Source: Cytophagales bacterium
Lineage (GTDB): Bacteria > Bacteroidota > Bacteroidia > Cytophagales > Thermoflexibacteraceae
DNA: 57,105 bases
Reading direction: 5' to 3'
NCBI GenBank assembly: GCA_013298985.1
Contig: JAAFJS010000008.1
Location: 1-57,105 of the forward strand
The translations under genes were made by a program, and so were the position numbers. Below, piece by piece: positions 7,183 to 14,910 of this stretch (position 1 is its first letter; the number at the start of each line of letters is the position of its first letter). Below the pieces are notes generated by a model. That model was not told the origin of the DNA. It saw nothing but the letters and a program-made list of their open reading frames with translations, and ran no database searches.

Positions 7183-9069
7183 ATGGCATATTTTCAAAAA
7201 ACTATGCCCATTTTGTACCAAACAGAAAATTGCTCCCTTTTTGATTTACAAGAATTACAGCTATATTTGAAAAAAAACTCATTTATGTCCATTGCTCGCA
7301 TAAACCAATATTACACCGAACTACACGAAATCACTCAATTTTCGGGAGAAGTCAAAGAAACCTCACTACGCAGACCTTTTGCAGAGTTGCTTAGTTATTT
7401 TGCAAAAGACAGAAACTTGCGGCTGGTAGATGAGGTAAAAATCCCCCATTCACCCAAGCAACCTGATGGCGTTTTAATAGATATTTTCCGCTTTCGATAT
7501 GGGTATTGGGAGGCAAAAGATTTAAAAGATGATTTTGAAAAAGAACTCAATAATAAAATCAAAATAGGCTATCCTACAGAAAACTTGTTGTTCGAGAACT
7601 CACAAAAAGCTATGCTTATTCAGGGTGAGGTGCGTGAAGTTTGCGACATGAAAGATGCAAAAGCATTACTCAAACTGCTACAAAAATTCGTTAGTTTTGA
7701 ACGAAAAGAAGCCGCAGATTTTAAAGAGGCTTTGGCTATTTTTAAGCGCGATGTGCCTGATATTGCAGGAGTGCTGAAAAAAATGCTTGACCAATACGTA
7801 AATGCAGAGCAAACAGCAATTGACAAAGAGGAATATTACAATGAAAAATTTGTCGTAGAACATCAAAAGTTTTTTGAGCTTTGTAAGGTTTCTATCAACC
7901 CCAAAATAGAAAAATCTGACATCAACGAAATGATTATTCAGCATATCCTCACCGAAGAAATCTTTAAAACCATTTTCAGCGATACCCAATACCATGAGGA
8001 AAATAACATTGCTATTGCACTTACGCAGATAGAAAAATCTTTTTTTACAGGAGATTTAAAGCGTAGCACTTTACAAGCCATTCAGCCTTATTATCAGGCA
8101 ATTAAGGCGCAGGCAGCCGCGCTTTTGGCGCATGAAGAAAAGCAAGATTTTCTCAAATCTATTTACGAAAATTTTTATCAGGCATATAATCCCAAAGGCG
8201 CAGACAGGCTTGGTATCGTCTATACGCCATCAGAGATAGTGAATTTTATGCTTGATAGCACTGAATACCTGCTCGAAAAGCATTTTGATAAAACCCTCTC
8301 GGACAAGGGTGTAGAGATTCTTGACCCCGCCACAGGTACAGGCACTTTTATTACACATCTTATCAAAAAGCTAAGTCCACACACCCTGCCTTACAAATAT
8401 GAACATGAGCTTCACGCCAACGAAGTTTCTATTTTGCCTTATTATATTGCCAACCTGAATATTGAGTATATTTACAGGCAGAAAATGGGAGCTTATAAGA
8501 ACTTTGACAATATATGTTGGGTAGATACGCTGGATAATTTGGGTGGAATGGACAAAGGATGGCAGGGAAACTCAAATATGTATCAGACTTCAGGCGATTT
8601 GTTTGGGGTAACAGAAGAAAACACACGCAGGATAAAGCAACAAAATGAAAAAAAAATCTCCGTTATTATTGGGAATCCGCCTTATAATGCCAATCAGCAA
8701 AACGAAAATGATAACAATAAAAATAGAGAATATGCACAAATAGATACACGTATCAAAGCAAGCTATATCAAAGAAAGTTCAGCGCAAAAAACCAAGCAGT
8801 ACGATATGTATAAGCGGTTTATCAGGTGGGCAAGTGATAGAATTGCAAAAAATGGTATGGTGTGCTTTGTGGTAAACCGTAGTTTTATAGATAAAAAGCA
8901 AGATGACGGCTTTCGCAAAACGATAGAAAAAGAATTTGATGAGTGCTACATTTCGGATTTTGGCGGTGATGTACGCGCAGAAGGGGCAGTAGCAGGCGAT
9001 AATGTTTTTGGTATTATGATAGGCGTAGCTGTAATAATTTTAGTAAAAAAAACAAAAATTGAGAAATAG
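7183..9069 (+). CDS. Type ISP-like restriction-modification enzyme, N-terminal part (split gene)
   Basis: This is the first 628 codons of a single-chain DNA methyltransferase-nuclease. The N-terminal nuclease has a PD-(D/E)XK core: P94-D95 in QPDGVLID and E110-A-K112 in YWEAKD. A helical coupling segment (about 150-340) leads to the adenine methyltransferase domain, with motif I D381-PATGTGTF (SAM binding) and motif IV N498-P-P-Y (catalysis). The frame ends at VAVIILVKKTKIEK, just where homologues continue into the strand (A)KIYYYR. That continuation starts at 9780 after a toxin-antitoxin insertion. Whether the two halves still work as separate chains is unknown. An alternative start at 7204 (MPILYQ) is possible. 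Confidence 0.88.
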   Translation: MAYFQKTMPILYQTENCSLFDLQELQLYLKKNSFMSIARINQYYTELHEITQFSGEVKETSLRRPFAELLSYFAKDRNLRLVDEVKIPHSPKQPDGVLIDIFRFRYGYWEAKDLKDDFEKELNNKIKIGYPTENLLFENSQKAMLIQGEVREVCDMKDAKALLKLLQKFVSFERKEAADFKEALAIFKRDVPDIAGVLKKMLDQYVNAEQTAIDKEEYYNEKFVVEHQKFFELCKVSINPKIEKSDINEMIIQHILTEEIFKTIFSDTQYHEENNIAIALTQIEKSFFTGDLKRSTLQAIQPYYQAIKAQAAALLAHEEKQDFLKSIYENFYQAYNPKGADRLGIVYTPSEIVNFMLDSTEYLLEKHFDKTLSDKGVEILDPATGTGTFITHLIKKLSPHTLPYKYEHELHANEVSILPYYIANLNIEYIYRQKMGAYKNFDNICWVDTLDNLGGMDKGWQGNSNMYQTSGDLFGVTEENTRRIKQQNEKKISVIIGNPPYNANQQNENDNNKNREYAQIDTRIKASYIKESSAQKTKQYDMYKRFIRWASDRIAKNGMVCFVVNRSFIDKKQDDGFRKTIEKEFDECYISDFGGDVRAEGAVAGDNVFGIMIGVAVIILVKKTKIEK

Positions 9070-9119
9070 CCACCTTGTTTTCTATATTTTTTCGTAAATT
9101 GTACTCAAAATAATACAAA
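9052..9119 (+). promoter_or_regulatory. TA leader, copy A (promoter and dyad)
   Basis: This 68-bp stretch just before the first PIN module is about 93% identical to 13647-13713 before the second, with four substitutions and one indel. It contains TTG, 17 bases, then TAAATTG, a fair Bacteroidota -33/-7 pair. A dyad TTGTA-N10-TACAA lies at 9099-9118, a plausible antitoxin operator. Its left end overlaps the direct repeat that flanks the cassette. Confidence 0.75.
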
Positions 9120-9120
9120 C

Positions 9121-9324
9121 ATGATTTTACAGCGTCAAGAAAATAATATTATCATCAGTATCAATGCCAATATCGATATGAAAATATTGGAAGGCTTTAT
9201 TCAGTATCTACGCATTGTAGAGCTATTAGCCCAAAGTAAAGGAACACAAGAGCAGGCTTTTGAACTTTCAGAAGAAATCAAAGAAAATTGGTGGAAAGCC
9301 AATAAACAGTCGTTCGTAGCATGA
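9121..9324 (+). CDS. Putative antitoxin of PIN module A
   Basis: This 67-aa protein begins with a short beta stretch (NNIIISINANIDM) followed by helices rich in Glu and ending in WWKANKQSF. Size, position and a 4-base ATGA overlap with the downstream PIN gene are those of a type II antitoxin. The long C-terminal acidic helix would wrap the toxin. I do not recognise the DNA-binding family. The leader upstream carries a dyad that it may bind. Confidence 0.75.
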   Translation: MILQRQENNIIISINANIDMKILEGFIQYLRIVELLAQSKGTQEQAFELSEEIKENWWKANKQSFVA

Positions 9325-9761
9325 AAATTATTGTAGATACCAATAGACTGTTTAGTGCCTTGCTTACCCCTTTTGGGAAAATTGCTGATTTATTGATAAA
9401 CCCCAAATATAATTTTGAAAAATATTGTTGTCATTATACAATGGTCGAACTTTTCAAATACCACAACAAAATCATAGAAATTAGTAAACAGCCACCCGAA
9501 GACATAGGGCAAATTATGTACGGATTTCTCAATAAAATTACCTTTATCAATGAAAGTCAGCTAACCACTACACATAAAACTCAAGCATACGAACTCACCA
9601 AAGACGTAGATGAAAAGGATATGCCTTTTGTGGCTCTTACCTTGGCTATTCCCGAAAGTTTGCTCTGGACAGGAGATAAAAAACTCATCAGCGGACTCAA
9701 AAACAAGGACTTCCAACGCTGTATTTCTACAGAGGATTTATTCACAACACTCAATATGTAA
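9321..9761 (+). CDS. PIN-domain ribonuclease toxin (module A)
   Basis: This 146-aa PIN protein (VapC-like) is a Mg2+-dependent RNase. Acidic residues of the active site are visible: D6 in IIVDTNRLF, E43 in TMVELFKY, D97/D100 in DVDEKDMPFVALTL, and D119 in LWTGDKKL. These match the four-acid PIN pattern. It starts inside the last codons of the antitoxin, so the two are translationally coupled. The pair sits inside an R-M gene. The RNA target is unknown. Confidence 0.88.
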   Translation: MKIIVDTNRLFSALLTPFGKIADLLINPKYNFEKYCCHYTMVELFKYHNKIIEISKQPPEDIGQIMYGFLNKITFINESQLTTTHKTQAYELTKDVDEKDMPFVALTLAIPESLLWTGDKKLISGLKNKDFQRCISTEDLFTTLNM

Positions 9762-9776
9762 TAAGGCAGACTTTCC

Positions 9777-11252
9777 ATGAAAAAAGCAAAAATTTACTAC
9801 TACCGATTCCCCACTATGCCCAGCAAGGCAGAAAAACTACAACTTATCAAAGATACAAAGTTTGACGATATACCTTTTGAAAGAATTACGCCCGACGAAA
9901 AAGGTAATTGGATAAACCAAACAGATAACGACTTTCAATCTCTGATTCCTCTCTGCGCCAAAGACGTAAAACTTGGTAGAAGCAAAGAAGCTATTTTTGA
10001 ATTGTTTTCCAATGGTGTGTCTACCAACAGAGATGAATGGGTGTATGATTTTTCTAAGGAGAATTTGGAGCAAAAAATAAGATTTTTCCTAAAAGAATAT
10101 AATAGCGAAGTGGATAGATGGATAGAATGGAAAAAGAAAAATAATTACCAAGATACAGAAGGCGAAAGCAGCCCTACTGTGGATAGGTTTATTCACGAAC
10201 GAAATCTAATAAAATGGAGTAAAATGATAAAACGTGATAAACTAAGAAAACATAAAAAAGAAGAATTTGACAGTAATAATATTCGGAAGGTTTTATACAG
10301 ACCTTTTACTACTAAATATTTGTATTTTGGCTATGTTCCCATTGATTTAAAAGGAGAGTTTATCTCTATTCTACAACAAGCTAATCAAGTAATTAGCATA
10401 TCAGGGACAAGTCAAAAACCTTTCCATACTTTGATAAGTGATTGTGTATTAGATTTACATTTCACAGGAGATACAGTAGCTTTTCCTTTCTACCGTTACG
10501 ACAATGGCGAAAGAACAGAAAATATCACAGATTGGGGATTATCAGTTTTCAGTAATCAGTATTCAGTGAACAGTAATCAATTAACAGTAAACAGTGAACA
10601 AAAAAATGTAACTGATAATTGTTCACTGATAACTGAAAAACTGCTCACTAAAAAAGATATTTTTCACTATATCTACGCAGTTCTCCATTCACCTGACTAT
10701 CGCAAAAAATACGAATTAGATTTGAAACGTGAATTTCCTCGTATTCCTTTGTATGCAGATTTTTGGAAATATGCAGAGGCAGGAGAAAAACTGATGGAAT
10801 TGCACCTTAATTACGAATTAGAAATTACAAATTACGAACCTTTTTTAGAACGAAAAGATATTGAATTAGCTAAGTTTTTAGAAAAATTACGAGGTAAAAA
10901 GAAAGAAAAAGACTTGTCTGATAAAGAAAAAACAGCACCTTTTGAGCAAGAAGCCAAAGAACCCACTATAAAAATCAATCCTATTCTCAAAATCAAGGAA
11001 GGCAACATAGAAATAGACGAATTGACTATGCTTTGCGGAGTTCCTGCGGAGGCTTTGGCATATAAACTTGGAAATCGGAGTGCTATCGAGTGGGTGCTTG
11101 ACCAATACAAGCCCTATAAATCTGATGACAAAACCATTCAAGAACAATTCAACAACTATGATTTTGCAGATTATAAAGAAGAAGTAATTGAATTGTTGCA
11201 AAAAGTCTGCTATGTGAGTGTGGAAACGATGAAAATAATAGAAAGTTTGTAG
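9777..11252 (+). CDS. Type ISP-like restriction-modification enzyme, C-terminal part (split gene)
   Basis: This 491-aa frame carries the end of the methyltransferase fold and the target recognition part of a type ISP-like enzyme. It begins KIYYYRFPTMPSKAEKLQLI, which follows the VKK strand in intact relatives. Later family hallmarks include SLIPLCAKDVKLG, FELFSNGVSTNRDEWVYDF, the YRPFTTKYLYFG motif and PFYRYD. The C-terminus (ILKIKEGNIEIDEL to EWVLDQY) matches the usual end of these proteins. Two stretches (SVFSNQYSVNSNQLTVNSEQ and LNYELEITNYE) are read through repeats and are probably not part of the fold. The start is an ATG created at the cassette junction, so separate translation is possible but unproved. 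Confidence 0.85.
   Translation: MKKAKIYYYRFPTMPSKAEKLQLIKDTKFDDIPFERITPDEKGNWINQTDNDFQSLIPLCAKDVKLGRSKEAIFELFSNGVSTNRDEWVYDFSKENLEQKIRFFLKEYNSEVDRWIEWKKKNNYQDTEGESSPTVDRFIHERNLIKWSKMIKRDKLRKHKKEEFDSNNIRKVLYRPFTTKYLYFGYVPIDLKGEFISILQQANQVISISGTSQKPFHTLISDCVLDLHFTGDTVAFPFYRYDNGERTENITDWGLSVFSNQYSVNSNQLTVNSEQKNVTDNCSLITEKLLTKKDIFHYIYAVLHSPDYRKKYELDLKREFPRIPLYADFWKYAEAGEKLMELHLNYELEITNYEPFLERKDIELAKFLEKLRGKKKEKDLSDKEKTAPFEQEAKEPTIKINPILKIKEGNIEIDELTMLCGVPAEALAYKLGNRSAIEWVLDQYKPYKSDDKTIQEQFNNYDFADYKEEVIELLQKVCYVSVETMKIIESL
10541..10643. repeat. Palindromic repeat inside the R-M gene
   Basis: Short CAGTAATCAGT / CAGTGAACAG units on the left are answered by TGTTCACTGATAACTG units on the right. Together they form a degenerate palindrome of about 100 bp that stays open in the reading frame and encodes an S/N/Q-rich loop. 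It sits between well-conserved blocks of the enzyme. Confidence 0.75.
10807..10838. repeat. AT-rich interspersed repeat inside the R-M gene
   Basis: AATTACGAATTAGAAATTAC-type units translate as NYELEITNYE. They resemble the intergenic AATTATGAATTA repeats elsewhere in the window. The insertion keeps the frame. Confidence 0.6.
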
Positions 11253-11261
11253 CTACTATTT

Positions 11262-11296
11262 AATGTGTGTCAAGTTTTGAAAGCCTGACACACATT
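11262..11296. terminator. Hairpin between convergent genes
   Basis: Perfect 11-bp arms (AATGTGTGTCA / TGACACACATT) with a 13-nt loop lie between the R-M stop and the stop of the M56 peptidase. It probably ends both transcripts, although no strong T run follows. Confidence 0.6.
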
Positions 11297-11331
11297 GATT
11301 GCAAAACCAAGAGCCATCTCTGCCAATCACC

Positions 11332-13095
11332 CTAACACACCCCACGAATCAGATGGAGGGGAATCCTAAACTGAATCTTGGTATCTACACGCTTGCCATC
11401 TTTTTTTCCTACTTTCCAGCCTCTCCTACTGGAACGTTCCATAAAAGCACGAAATACTGCGCCATTGAGGTCATCATGCGGCGAAGGCGTATTTTTGAAA
11501 ATAGAAATCGGGAAAACAGTTTGCTTTTTGGCTACCGTCTTGACCGTTACACTTTCTATGATATTTGCTTTGGTGATTTGCCCTGTTTTAGTTACAATCA
11601 TTTCCAGCACCATATCTCCAGCCAAGTCTTCCGCCTTGATGTCATTTTCAAACTTTACCAATTTCAGCATTTCTGCATAAAAAGCCTCACCATCGCGGGG
11701 CGCGGGAAACTCATCTACCGAAGTATAAACGGTCATATCTTCTTCCACAAAAGAAAATTCATCTTTTGCGAAAAGAGAATAATTAGACACATAAATAAAA
11801 CCCACCATTGGCTCATTGCTCCATTGCTGAGATTTCATCATTTCTCTGTGTGTAACTACCTGTTTGCTGTCTTTTCCATGCTCTTTTATGAGCAAATTTT
11901 CATGCTCTTGAAACTCACCTTCCATGTACTTTCTGTCTTCTTCGGCAGAGATGGGGCGGTAGTAGGTGATTTTATCCCAATTTATGCCCTCATTGGCATC
12001 ATCTAAATCCCTTTGGAGAAATTTTGCCTCTCTCACATTAAAATAAATGTATTTTTCAGGAAATTCTTTTTTAAAGGCATTGATTTTTTCTTGAAAATCC
12101 GCAGGAATATACGCCAGTAGCTTGGCTTCGGTATTGCTCTCTTCGTTTTCCTTTACATCGAAAGTCTGTTTTTCACAAGCCGCCACCAACAGGCACACGA
12201 GCAATACAGGAACAGCAAGCAAATATTTTAATCTTGCCTTGGTGTTAGATTTCTCTTGATAAATTTTCATAATTCTTTGTTTTAAGGTTTGAGGATAAGA
12301 AATTTGAGGATAAGAAAAATAATGTGCAAATAGTGAAACATTGGACGATTGCGTCGCGTAGGCGAGCAAGGTATGTGCGTAGTCAGTTTTGGAGCTAATT
12401 TGCCCTGTAACTGCTTCATCTGCAAGGTATTCGTGAATCAGCCGAATGGACTTTTGATACAAAGCAATCACAGGATTAAACCAAAAAACGACTGCCAACA
12501 TTTCAAAAAACAAAATGTCAAAACTATGCCTTTGCCTGATGTGCGCCAATTCATGTTTCATAATCAGCTCATTAGGAGGGATTTGGCTTGACCAAAAAAG
12601 GAAATTGAAAAAAGAAAAAATGCCCTGCGTACCTGAATAGTTTATCAAAATGTAATCGCCTTGCTTCGTTTTTTCGTGCTTTGCTATGATTCTATACAAA
12701 TTCCAACTCGTTTTTGCAAATTTGATAAAAAACACCGCTACGCCCGCCCAGTACAGACACCACACCATAGGTTTCCAGAAAATACTCACCCATTGCCAAT
12801 AAACAGAGCCACTTGCCGTTTCCAGCTTTTCCACGCCTGCGTGCGTAGTTACTGCTGTTTCCAGCTTATTTTCCTGCAAAATAGGAACAACAGAAATCAC
12901 GCTAACAACTTGGTTATTAACGGATTCACTAATAATTTCGGGAAACTCTGCGGCAGGAATAACCAAAGAAAGCACTCCCGCACCGAGCAAGTAGAAGCGA
13001 TTGAGCCGCGAGAAGGTTTCTCGCCTCAAAAACAGCCAATAGACCGCATACAGCAGGCATAGGCTAAGGTTTGTCAAGAAAAAATAAGAAAGCAT
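11332..13095 (-). CDS. BlaR1-like M56 metallopeptidase with TonB-like C-terminus
   Basis: This 587-aa membrane protein starts with helices near residues 1-25, 34-50 and 105-127. It then carries the zinc peptidase motif H181-E-L-A-H185, with the second region HEYLADEAVTG supplying the third ligand. A fourth helix near 285-303 (YLLAVPVLLVCLLVAACE) leads to an extracytoplasmic domain. The last 90 residues (VLEMIVTKTGQITKANIIESV to KIQFRIPLHL) resemble the TonB C-terminal fold used by many Bacteroidota M56 proteins. It forms an operon with the BlaI repressor, one base apart. By analogy it senses a stress in the envelope and inactivates BlaI; the inducer and regulon are unknown. Confidence 0.9.
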   Translation of the reverse strand: MLSYFFLTNLSLCLLYAVYWLFLRRETFSRLNRFYLLGAGVLSLVIPAAEFPEIISESVNNQVVSVISVVPILQENKLETAVTTHAGVEKLETASGSVYWQWVSIFWKPMVWCLYWAGVAVFFIKFAKTSWNLYRIIAKHEKTKQGDYILINYSGTQGIFSFFNFLFWSSQIPPNELIMKHELAHIRQRHSFDILFFEMLAVVFWFNPVIALYQKSIRLIHEYLADEAVTGQISSKTDYAHTLLAYATQSSNVSLFAHYFSYPQISYPQTLKQRIMKIYQEKSNTKARLKYLLAVPVLLVCLLVAACEKQTFDVKENEESNTEAKLLAYIPADFQEKINAFKKEFPEKYIYFNVREAKFLQRDLDDANEGINWDKITYYRPISAEEDRKYMEGEFQEHENLLIKEHGKDSKQVVTHREMMKSQQWSNEPMVGFIYVSNYSLFAKDEFSFVEEDMTVYTSVDEFPAPRDGEAFYAEMLKLVKFENDIKAEDLAGDMVLEMIVTKTGQITKANIIESVTVKTVAKKQTVFPISIFKNTPSPHDDLNGAVFRAFMERSSRRGWKVGKKDGKRVDTKIQFRIPLHLIRGVC

Positions 13096-13096
13096 T

Positions 13097-13462
13097 TTAC
13101 TTGTTTTTGTTTTGCGCTATAATTTTGAGAATATCATCTAATGCATGAGTATCCAGTTTTTTGTTTTCTAAAAAAAATGAAACCAAGCGTTGGGGCGAGC
13201 CTTCAAAGTAGTTTTCTAACATATTGTTAGTCATATAGTTGGTGTAGGTTTCTTTGCTTACCAGCGGAAAATACTCGTGGGTATTGCCGTAGGTTTTATG
13301 CCCGACATATTCCTTGCTTTCCAATATCCTGATGACCGTCGAAACCGTAGTGTAGCTCGGTTTTGGGTCTTCGAATTGCACCAAAATATCTTTGACAAAA
13401 CCTCTATCGATTTTCCAAAGCATTTGCATTACTTTTTCTTCTGCTTTTGTGAGTTCTTTCAT
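13097..13462 (-). CDS. BlaI/MecI-family repressor
   Basis: This 121-aa winged-helix repressor has the family start ELTKAEEKVMQMLWKID, the recognition helix region PSYTTVSTVIRILESKEYVGH, and the HEYFPLVSKETY wing followed by a dimerisation tail. It is the first gene of the BlaI-M56 operon and lies one base before the peptidase. A dyad near its promoter is a probable autoregulatory site. Because the pair lacks a beta-lactamase neighbour, antibiotic sensing should not be assumed. Confidence 0.93.
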   Translation of the reverse strand: MKELTKAEEKVMQMLWKIDRGFVKDILVQFEDPKPSYTTVSTVIRILESKEYVGHKTYGNTHEYFPLVSKETYTNYMTNNMLENYFEGSPQRLVSFFLENKKLDTHALDDILKIIAQNKNK

Positions 13463-13480
13463 TGATTAACTAATTTTCTA

Positions 13481-13523
13481 CAAATATAACTATATATTTA
13501 GAAATACTACTATTTTTATAGTA
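13481..13523 (-). promoter_or_regulatory. blaI-type promoter and operator
   Basis: On the minus strand TATATTTG (13481-13488) matches the -7 consensus. Upstream of it, at 13508-13523, lies the perfect dyad TACTAT-TTTT-ATAGTA. This is a likely binding site for the BlaI dimer and would block the promoter. Confidence 0.55.
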
Positions 13524-13593
13524 ATTTTTTCAAATGATTGGCGATAATATTTTGACATTATGATGATGCGCGGCAGGAAATGAGGACAAATCT

Positions 13594-13620
13594 ATCGGAC
13601 ACTTTAATAAAGTATCCGAT
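13594..13620. repeat. Small hairpin upstream of TA module B
   Basis: Arms ATCGGACACTTT and AAAGTATCCGAT pair at 11 of 12 positions around a 3-nt loop. It lies between the blaI operator and the second TA leader. Its role is unclear; it may insulate the divergent units. Confidence 0.45.
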
Positions 13621-13646
13621 AATTGATTTCCATTTTGATGAAGAAG

Positions 13647-13713
13647 ACAAAAATTAAGAAATAGCCTGCTTGTTTTCAATATTTTTCGTAAATTGTACTC
13701 AAAATAATACAAA
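13647..13713 (+). promoter_or_regulatory. TA leader, copy B (promoter and dyad)
   Basis: This is the second copy of the leader found at 9052-9119. It has the same TTG / TAAATTG promoter-like pair (one base shorter between them) and the same TTGTA-N10-TACAA dyad at 13693-13712. The similarity stops just before the antitoxin start codon, although the downstream genes are unrelated in sequence. Confidence 0.75.
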
Positions 13714-13717
13714 GACA

Positions 13718-13951
13718 ATGAATAACTTAAAAAATAGGGAGGTATTAACCATTTTAGTAAATCCAGCAAAAAAAGCGGCATTACTGCAAATGCTCGCTGC
13801 CTTTGAGATTGGAGAGGTAGAAACCAAAGAACAAATATTGGAAAGGTACATAGGAAATTCGCCTAAAAATGTGCCTTTGACAGAGGAAGATATTATGCAA
13901 GAAGTTTATCAAGTACGACAAAATAGGAGAACAAATGCAAAAAAAGATTAG
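13718..13951 (+). CDS. Putative antitoxin of PIN module B
   Basis: This 77-aa protein starts at the ATG at 13718 (MNNLKNREVLTILVNP). An upstream in-frame start at 13670 would put coding sequence into the conserved leader and is rejected. A beta strand VLTILVNPAKKAALLQMLAAF is followed by helices ending in a basic RQNRRTNAKKD tail. It overlaps the PIN gene by 17 bases. It shows no resemblance to antitoxin A apart from size and position. Confidence 0.75.
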   Translation: MNNLKNREVLTILVNPAKKAALLQMLAAFEIGEVETKEQILERYIGNSPKNVPLTEEDIMQEVYQVRQNRRTNAKKD

Positions 13952-14348
13952 AATAGTTTTTGATGTAAACATCTGGATAAGTTTCACTATTGGTAAACAA
14001 CTTGATAGTTTGAGGCATATTTTACTTGATAAAAAATTTGAAATTTATATAAGCACAGAGTTAATTGCTGAATATATGTCAGTCATAGAAAAACCAAAAC
14101 TGAAAAAATATTTGGCTAAAGATAGGATAATAGAAACCTTGAATTTATTGGAAAGTATGACCAAAAATGTGGTAATAAAGTCATCAATTACTGTTTCAAG
14201 AGATATTAAAGATGATTATTTGTTAGCTTTATCTCAAGACTACAAAATAAAATACTTAGTTACAGGAGATAAAGATTTGCTGGTACTGAAAGAGCATAAA
14301 AAAACACAAATACTCACTATGTCAGAGTTTTTAGAAATAGTTTCATAG
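13935..14348 (+). CDS. PIN-domain toxin (module B)
   Basis: This 137-aa PIN protein fits the 'toxin component, PIN family' type. D10 in RIVFDVNIWIS, E42/E46 in STELIAEY, D93/D94 in RDIKDDYLLAL, and D112/D114 in VTGDKDLLVL supply the acidic site. Its sequence is clearly different from PIN A, which lacks the VNIWIS start and the conserved KPKLKKYL segment. A small hairpin overlaps its stop codon (TTTCATAG-TTCT-CTATGAAA, 14341-14360). Confidence 0.88.
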   Translation: MQKKIRIVFDVNIWISFTIGKQLDSLRHILLDKKFEIYISTELIAEYMSVIEKPKLKKYLAKDRIIETLNLLESMTKNVVIKSSITVSRDIKDDYLLALSQDYKIKYLVTGDKDLLVLKEHKKTQILTMSEFLEIVS

Positions 14349-14453
14349 TTCTCTATGAAAGAAGTAGAGGAGTTGTAAAACTATAATTCAATTTTTCTTA
14401 TATTTTAAAATTATTTAGCACTGGAAAAGCAGGAACTCAAAACTATTTTTAGT

Positions 14454-14906
14454 ATGAAAAATATCATTTTAAGCATTATTAATTTGTTGTTTATCAGCGT
14501 AGTAAGTGTCTATGCCCAGCCTTCGGTCAAGTTTAACAGAGATGCGTTTCAGCGCAATCTCATTGGGCAGCATGGGATTACCTTGCAGTGGGTGGGCTGG
14601 GAGCATCGCGGCATAGTCAAAGTTACAGAAGAAGACAAGGCATTGAAAATCAAAGGTTTCCAGAAAAGCAAAGAGAACAAGACGGATTCTGTCAGTATTG
14701 ATGGCAGGCTGGAAATTATCAGCGACAAAGAACTCAAATTTACTGGCAAAATCATTACTACGGTGAATTACAACAACGGCGGCAAGCCCTGCGAAAAAGA
14801 GGGCGTTTATACTTTCAAAAAAACGGGAAACAGAAAATACTGGCGAATGCAGGAAATGCAGAACTGCGACGGCGTGGTGGTCGATTATGTGGATTTGTAT
14901 TTCTAA
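14454..14906 (+). CDS. Hypothetical secreted protein
   Basis: This 150-aa protein has a signal peptide ending near VSVYAQ. The mature part is predicted to be mostly beta (ITLQWVGWEHRGIVKVT, LEIISDKELKFTGKIITTV) with a C-terminal YWRMQEMQNCDGVVVDYVD stretch and two cysteines. It was not recognised. The compact size and beta content would suit a small periplasmic or lipocalin-like protein, but that is only an impression. Confidence 0.8.
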   Translation: MKNIILSIINLLFISVVSVYAQPSVKFNRDAFQRNLIGQHGITLQWVGWEHRGIVKVTEEDKALKIKGFQKSKENKTDSVSIDGRLEIISDKELKFTGKIITTVNYNNGGKPCEKEGVYTFKKTGNRKYWRMQEMQNCDGVVVDYVDLYF

Positions 14907-14910
14907 TAAT

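Larger units (their letters stand above)
9061..9794 (+). mobile_element. Candidate inserted toxin-antitoxin cassette (734 bp)
   Basis: Two 15-bp direct repeats, AAAAAAACAAAAATT at 9046-9060 and AAAAAAGCAAAAATT at 9780-9794 (14/15), stand in the same codon phase (KK-T/A-KI). They bracket leader, antitoxin and PIN toxin. Removing one repeat plus the cassette (734 bp) fuses the R-M halves into one frame of 1111 codons, reading LVKKTKI-YYYRFPTMPS. No transposase or integrase is present in the segment, so the means of movement is unknown. Confidence 0.7.

Noticed and set aside
11299-12006. 235-codon open frame on the plus strand
   Set aside because: It lies antisense to the M56 peptidase, whose domains are clear. 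The translation shows no family features and has the odd Phe/His/Arg-rich composition of a shadow frame.
13670-13717. Longer N-terminus for antitoxin B
   Set aside because: The upstream start would place coding sequence inside the conserved leader, which is equally conserved before module A as non-coding DNA.
14341-14360. Right-hand boundary shared by the two TA modules (ATGAAA..AAG after each toxin)
   Set aside because: The resemblance is about 12 of 16 bases in AT-rich DNA, too weak to claim a shared right end.
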